The translations under genes were made by a program, and so were the position numbers. The notes beneath the pieces were generated by a model. The model saw nothing but the letters and a program-made list of their open reading frames with translations, did no database searches and was not told the DNA's origin. From Cytobacillus oceanisediminis (lineage in GTDB: Bacteria; Bacillota; Bacilli; Bacillales; Cytobacillaceae), in the NCBI RefSeq assembly GCF_022811925.1, contig NZ_CP065512.1, positions 176,208 through 240,207 on the forward strand: 64,000 bases of DNA, written 5' to 3'. This document shows positions 62,430-64,000 of this stretch, piece by piece. Position 1 is the stretch's first letter. The number at the start of each line of letters is the position of its first letter.

Positions 62430-63910
62430 TGGACGCTCACCTCACTTGATGGCGTATACGTGAATGACGTTCTGATGCTTTCCACTTCTCCATAAAGCTC
62501 GAAAGCTAAGGACAGGGACACTTGCTGAGGAGAATAATCAATGACTTCTATAAAGAGGTTTTTATATAATGGATGATTATCGAGAAGTTCCTCACTGAAG
62601 GTGTTGACCTGCTGGAGAATGGATTGAAGCAATGTGATGCTTAGCGGCTCACCAATATGCTGATTGAAAAAGCCAGTTATGCGCCGGACATCGTAATGGA
62701 TGCTGCGAAGGTAATTTGGTTTTGAAAATAGCGGGTATTGAGAATAGAGGTTTTTGGAGGAAAAAGGAACAAATCCTTTTTTAATCGAAGGTACGATACA
62801 TATATAACCACTACCTGATAATTTAGCAACTTCGTCTTGTTCCAGTTCTTTACTTAGCAACGATCCGACAGTTGGAAGCCCCTTATTGGTAGCAGATTCA
62901 TAGAATTTCAGCTGAGAGAACCTCATACTGGCATAGCTTGCGGCACAGGAGACAGCTCCCTTCTCGGCATTAATGGCATCCTGGCTTCCCAAGACAACCT
63001 CTATATGCTGAAGGTAGGTTCCTTCTGCCAATTGGTTTTTATAATCCAACAGGGCAAGTACCGCTCCTGTGTAGGTATCTTCTTCGTTTTCATCCAGCCT
63101 TGGTCCGCTAAAGTAGTCAGAACCTATAATCACGGAACAGAAAAGGTTTTGTTCCTCTGTCTTCGCTTTGGCAAACTCACCAAAGATAGAAGTTAATGCC
63201 GCAGGCGCTTTCTCGTAAGGGATATCAGTGAACACAACCGTATCTGTGGTATAGCCGATTAGTTCCCCCGCATAATAGAGATCATTGCCCTCACCCTCAA
63301 TCATGCTTCCCCTTAAAAGCTCAAGCTGCATTTGCATTTTGTCTTCTGTATCCTCTGGAGTAGTCATGTAATGGTAACCGTCATCCGCATTTTCGAAGGA
63401 GAGATACTTCTCCGTAATGCATAAGCCTGATAAAGGAAGTGCATTTAGGATTTCCACTTCGATTTCTCCCTGGGCAAATGCATGATGCTGGTTGATGGCA
63501 AAGACCATTTCATGAAGATTTTTATAGTCTGCGAAATAGTAAGAGTAGCTTGTATATAAACCCTTAACAACCATATGGGTAGGGAATAAGTGGATCATGA
63601 TATTGTTGCATTCATCGTGCGCTTCAACCGTTTTGAACCTTAAAACAGGCACTCCCTGCTCTTCATGCATTAAGGTGGCTTCTCCGTGAGTGCCGTTTAG
63701 TCGCAGAATTAACGGTGTGATTCCATACTGTCTGGCAATCACAAGATTTTCGGCCATTGGACAGTTTCCGAGCACTTCATATGGGTCTACTCCATCCCGC
63801 AGTCCAAAGGGTGTCCCGACTGGGCCATTGAGAGAGAACCCCGCCAGAACTAGAAAGCGGGAGTTCTTTTCTAAATGCGAAGGGAAGATAAGCTGGTTAT
63901 GACTGTACAT
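62423..63910 (-). CDS. Sheath-like protein of the neck region, 495 aa
   Basis: SD GGAGGG, ATG. The N-terminal 60 residues follow the sheath pattern (VLAGFSLNGPVGTPFGLRDG, then LVIARQYGITPLILRLNGTH) and the C-terminal 100 residues also fit (YDVRRITGFFNQHIGEPLSI, LYKNLFIEVIDYSPQQVSLS, LAFELYGEVESIRTSFTYTP). The middle differs. It is therefore a diverged relative of the main sheath protein encoded two genes downstream. It may start or end the sheath, for instance at the neck. Overlap with the next gene implies coupled translation. Confidence 0.65.
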   Translation of the reverse strand: MYSHNQLIFPSHLEKNSRFLVLAGFSLNGPVGTPFGLRDGVDPYEVLGNCPMAENLVIARQYGITPLILRLNGTHGEATLMHEEQGVPVLRFKTVEAHDECNNIMIHLFPTHMVVKGLYTSYSYYFADYKNLHEMVFAINQHHAFAQGEIEVEILNALPLSGLCITEKYLSFENADDGYHYMTTPEDTEDKMQMQLELLRGSMIEGEGNDLYYAGELIGYTTDTVVFTDIPYEKAPAALTSIFGEFAKAKTEEQNLFCSVIIGSDYFSGPRLDENEEDTYTGAVLALLDYKNQLAEGTYLQHIEVVLGSQDAINAEKGAVSCAASYASMRFSQLKFYESATNKGLPTVGSLLSKELEQDEVAKLSGSGYICIVPSIKKGFVPFSSKNLYSQYPLFSKPNYLRSIHYDVRRITGFFNQHIGEPLSITLLQSILQQVNTFSEELLDNHPLYKNLFIEVIDYSPQQVSLSLAFELYGEVESIRTSFTYTPSSEVSVQW

Positions 63911-63913
63911 TTC

Positions 63914-64000
63914 TTATCCCTCCAATAAAACACTGTATTGTTTAATTCCGTTCATCTCTGAAATGCGGATGCTTCGGATTTTGCTTCTTACCGGATTTTC
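63914..64000 (-). CDS. C-terminal end of an upstream virion gene (partial)
   Basis: An open frame enters from the right edge and ends at TAA at 63914-63916, three bases before the start of the 495-aa gene. The visible 28 residues end NGIKQYSVLLEG. They are basic and contain a repetitive KIRSIRIS segment. From gene order a neck or head-tail connector protein is expected, but 28 residues do not allow identification. Confidence 0.6.
   Translation of the reverse strand, partial: ENPVRSKIRSIRISEMNGIKQYSVLLEG

Noticed and set aside
1..64000. Insertion sequences, integrase or attachment sites
   Set aside because: No transposase or recombinase motif and no terminal inverted repeats were found in the window.

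Overview
The window is the tail, baseplate and fibre half of the late region of a large contractile-tailed bacteriophage or prophage. The host is probably a Bacillaceae-like member of the Bacillota: GC is moderate, Shine-Dalgarno sites are very strong (AAGGAGGG, AGGAGGG), GTG and TTG starts are common, one lipoprotein has a Gram-positive-style lipobox, and the tail carries LysM, M23, M15 and SLT wall-active domains. No terminase, capsid, replication, integrase, tRNA or CRISPR sequence is visible. I could not assign a named phage or host.

Nearly everything is on the minus strand, so the biological order runs from high to low coordinates. From 64000 down to 56837 lie the end of a neck-region gene, a small sheath-like protein, a tail-terminator-like protein, the tail sheath, three tube-fold proteins and two paralogous tail-assembly-chaperone-like proteins. 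From 56821 to 35758 lie three consecutive giant genes of about 2144, 2416 and 2418 codons, in the place where most myophages have one tape measure and one hub. From 34683 to 27840 lie two bifunctional wall hydrolases, an OB-fold spike base, a spike, a gp25-like wedge protein, gpJ and a gpI-like protein. From 27824 to beyond position 1 lie adhesion and fibre proteins (FN3, LysM, LamG-like, carbohydrate-binding jelly rolls, a GH114-like barrel, Ig-like repeats with collagen-like linkers), ending in a fibre gene of more than 2270 codons cut by the window edge.

Three islands break the cluster: a 231-aa gene behind a folded RNA leader (34771-35757), a lipoprotein gene with its own promoter and terminator (19624-21152), and two small plus-strand genes (11715-12519). 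They look like morons.

The most striking observation is the 2416-aa protein. It has an N-terminal DEDDh exonuclease signature and, much further on, what looks like the two-double-psi-beta-barrel RNA polymerase core: a lysine-bearing barrel segment, an R-x-P motif, DFDGD, and a downstream IGSVDN...AEGALKYTQ segment like that of the QDE-1/YonO/crAss-like group. Its position inside the tail cluster suggests a virion-carried, injected RNA polymerase. The giant proteins on either side each carry a staphylococcal-nuclease fold, one with its catalytic residues apparently intact and one without them. All functional assignments rest on motifs read by eye and on gene order; no database search was possible.
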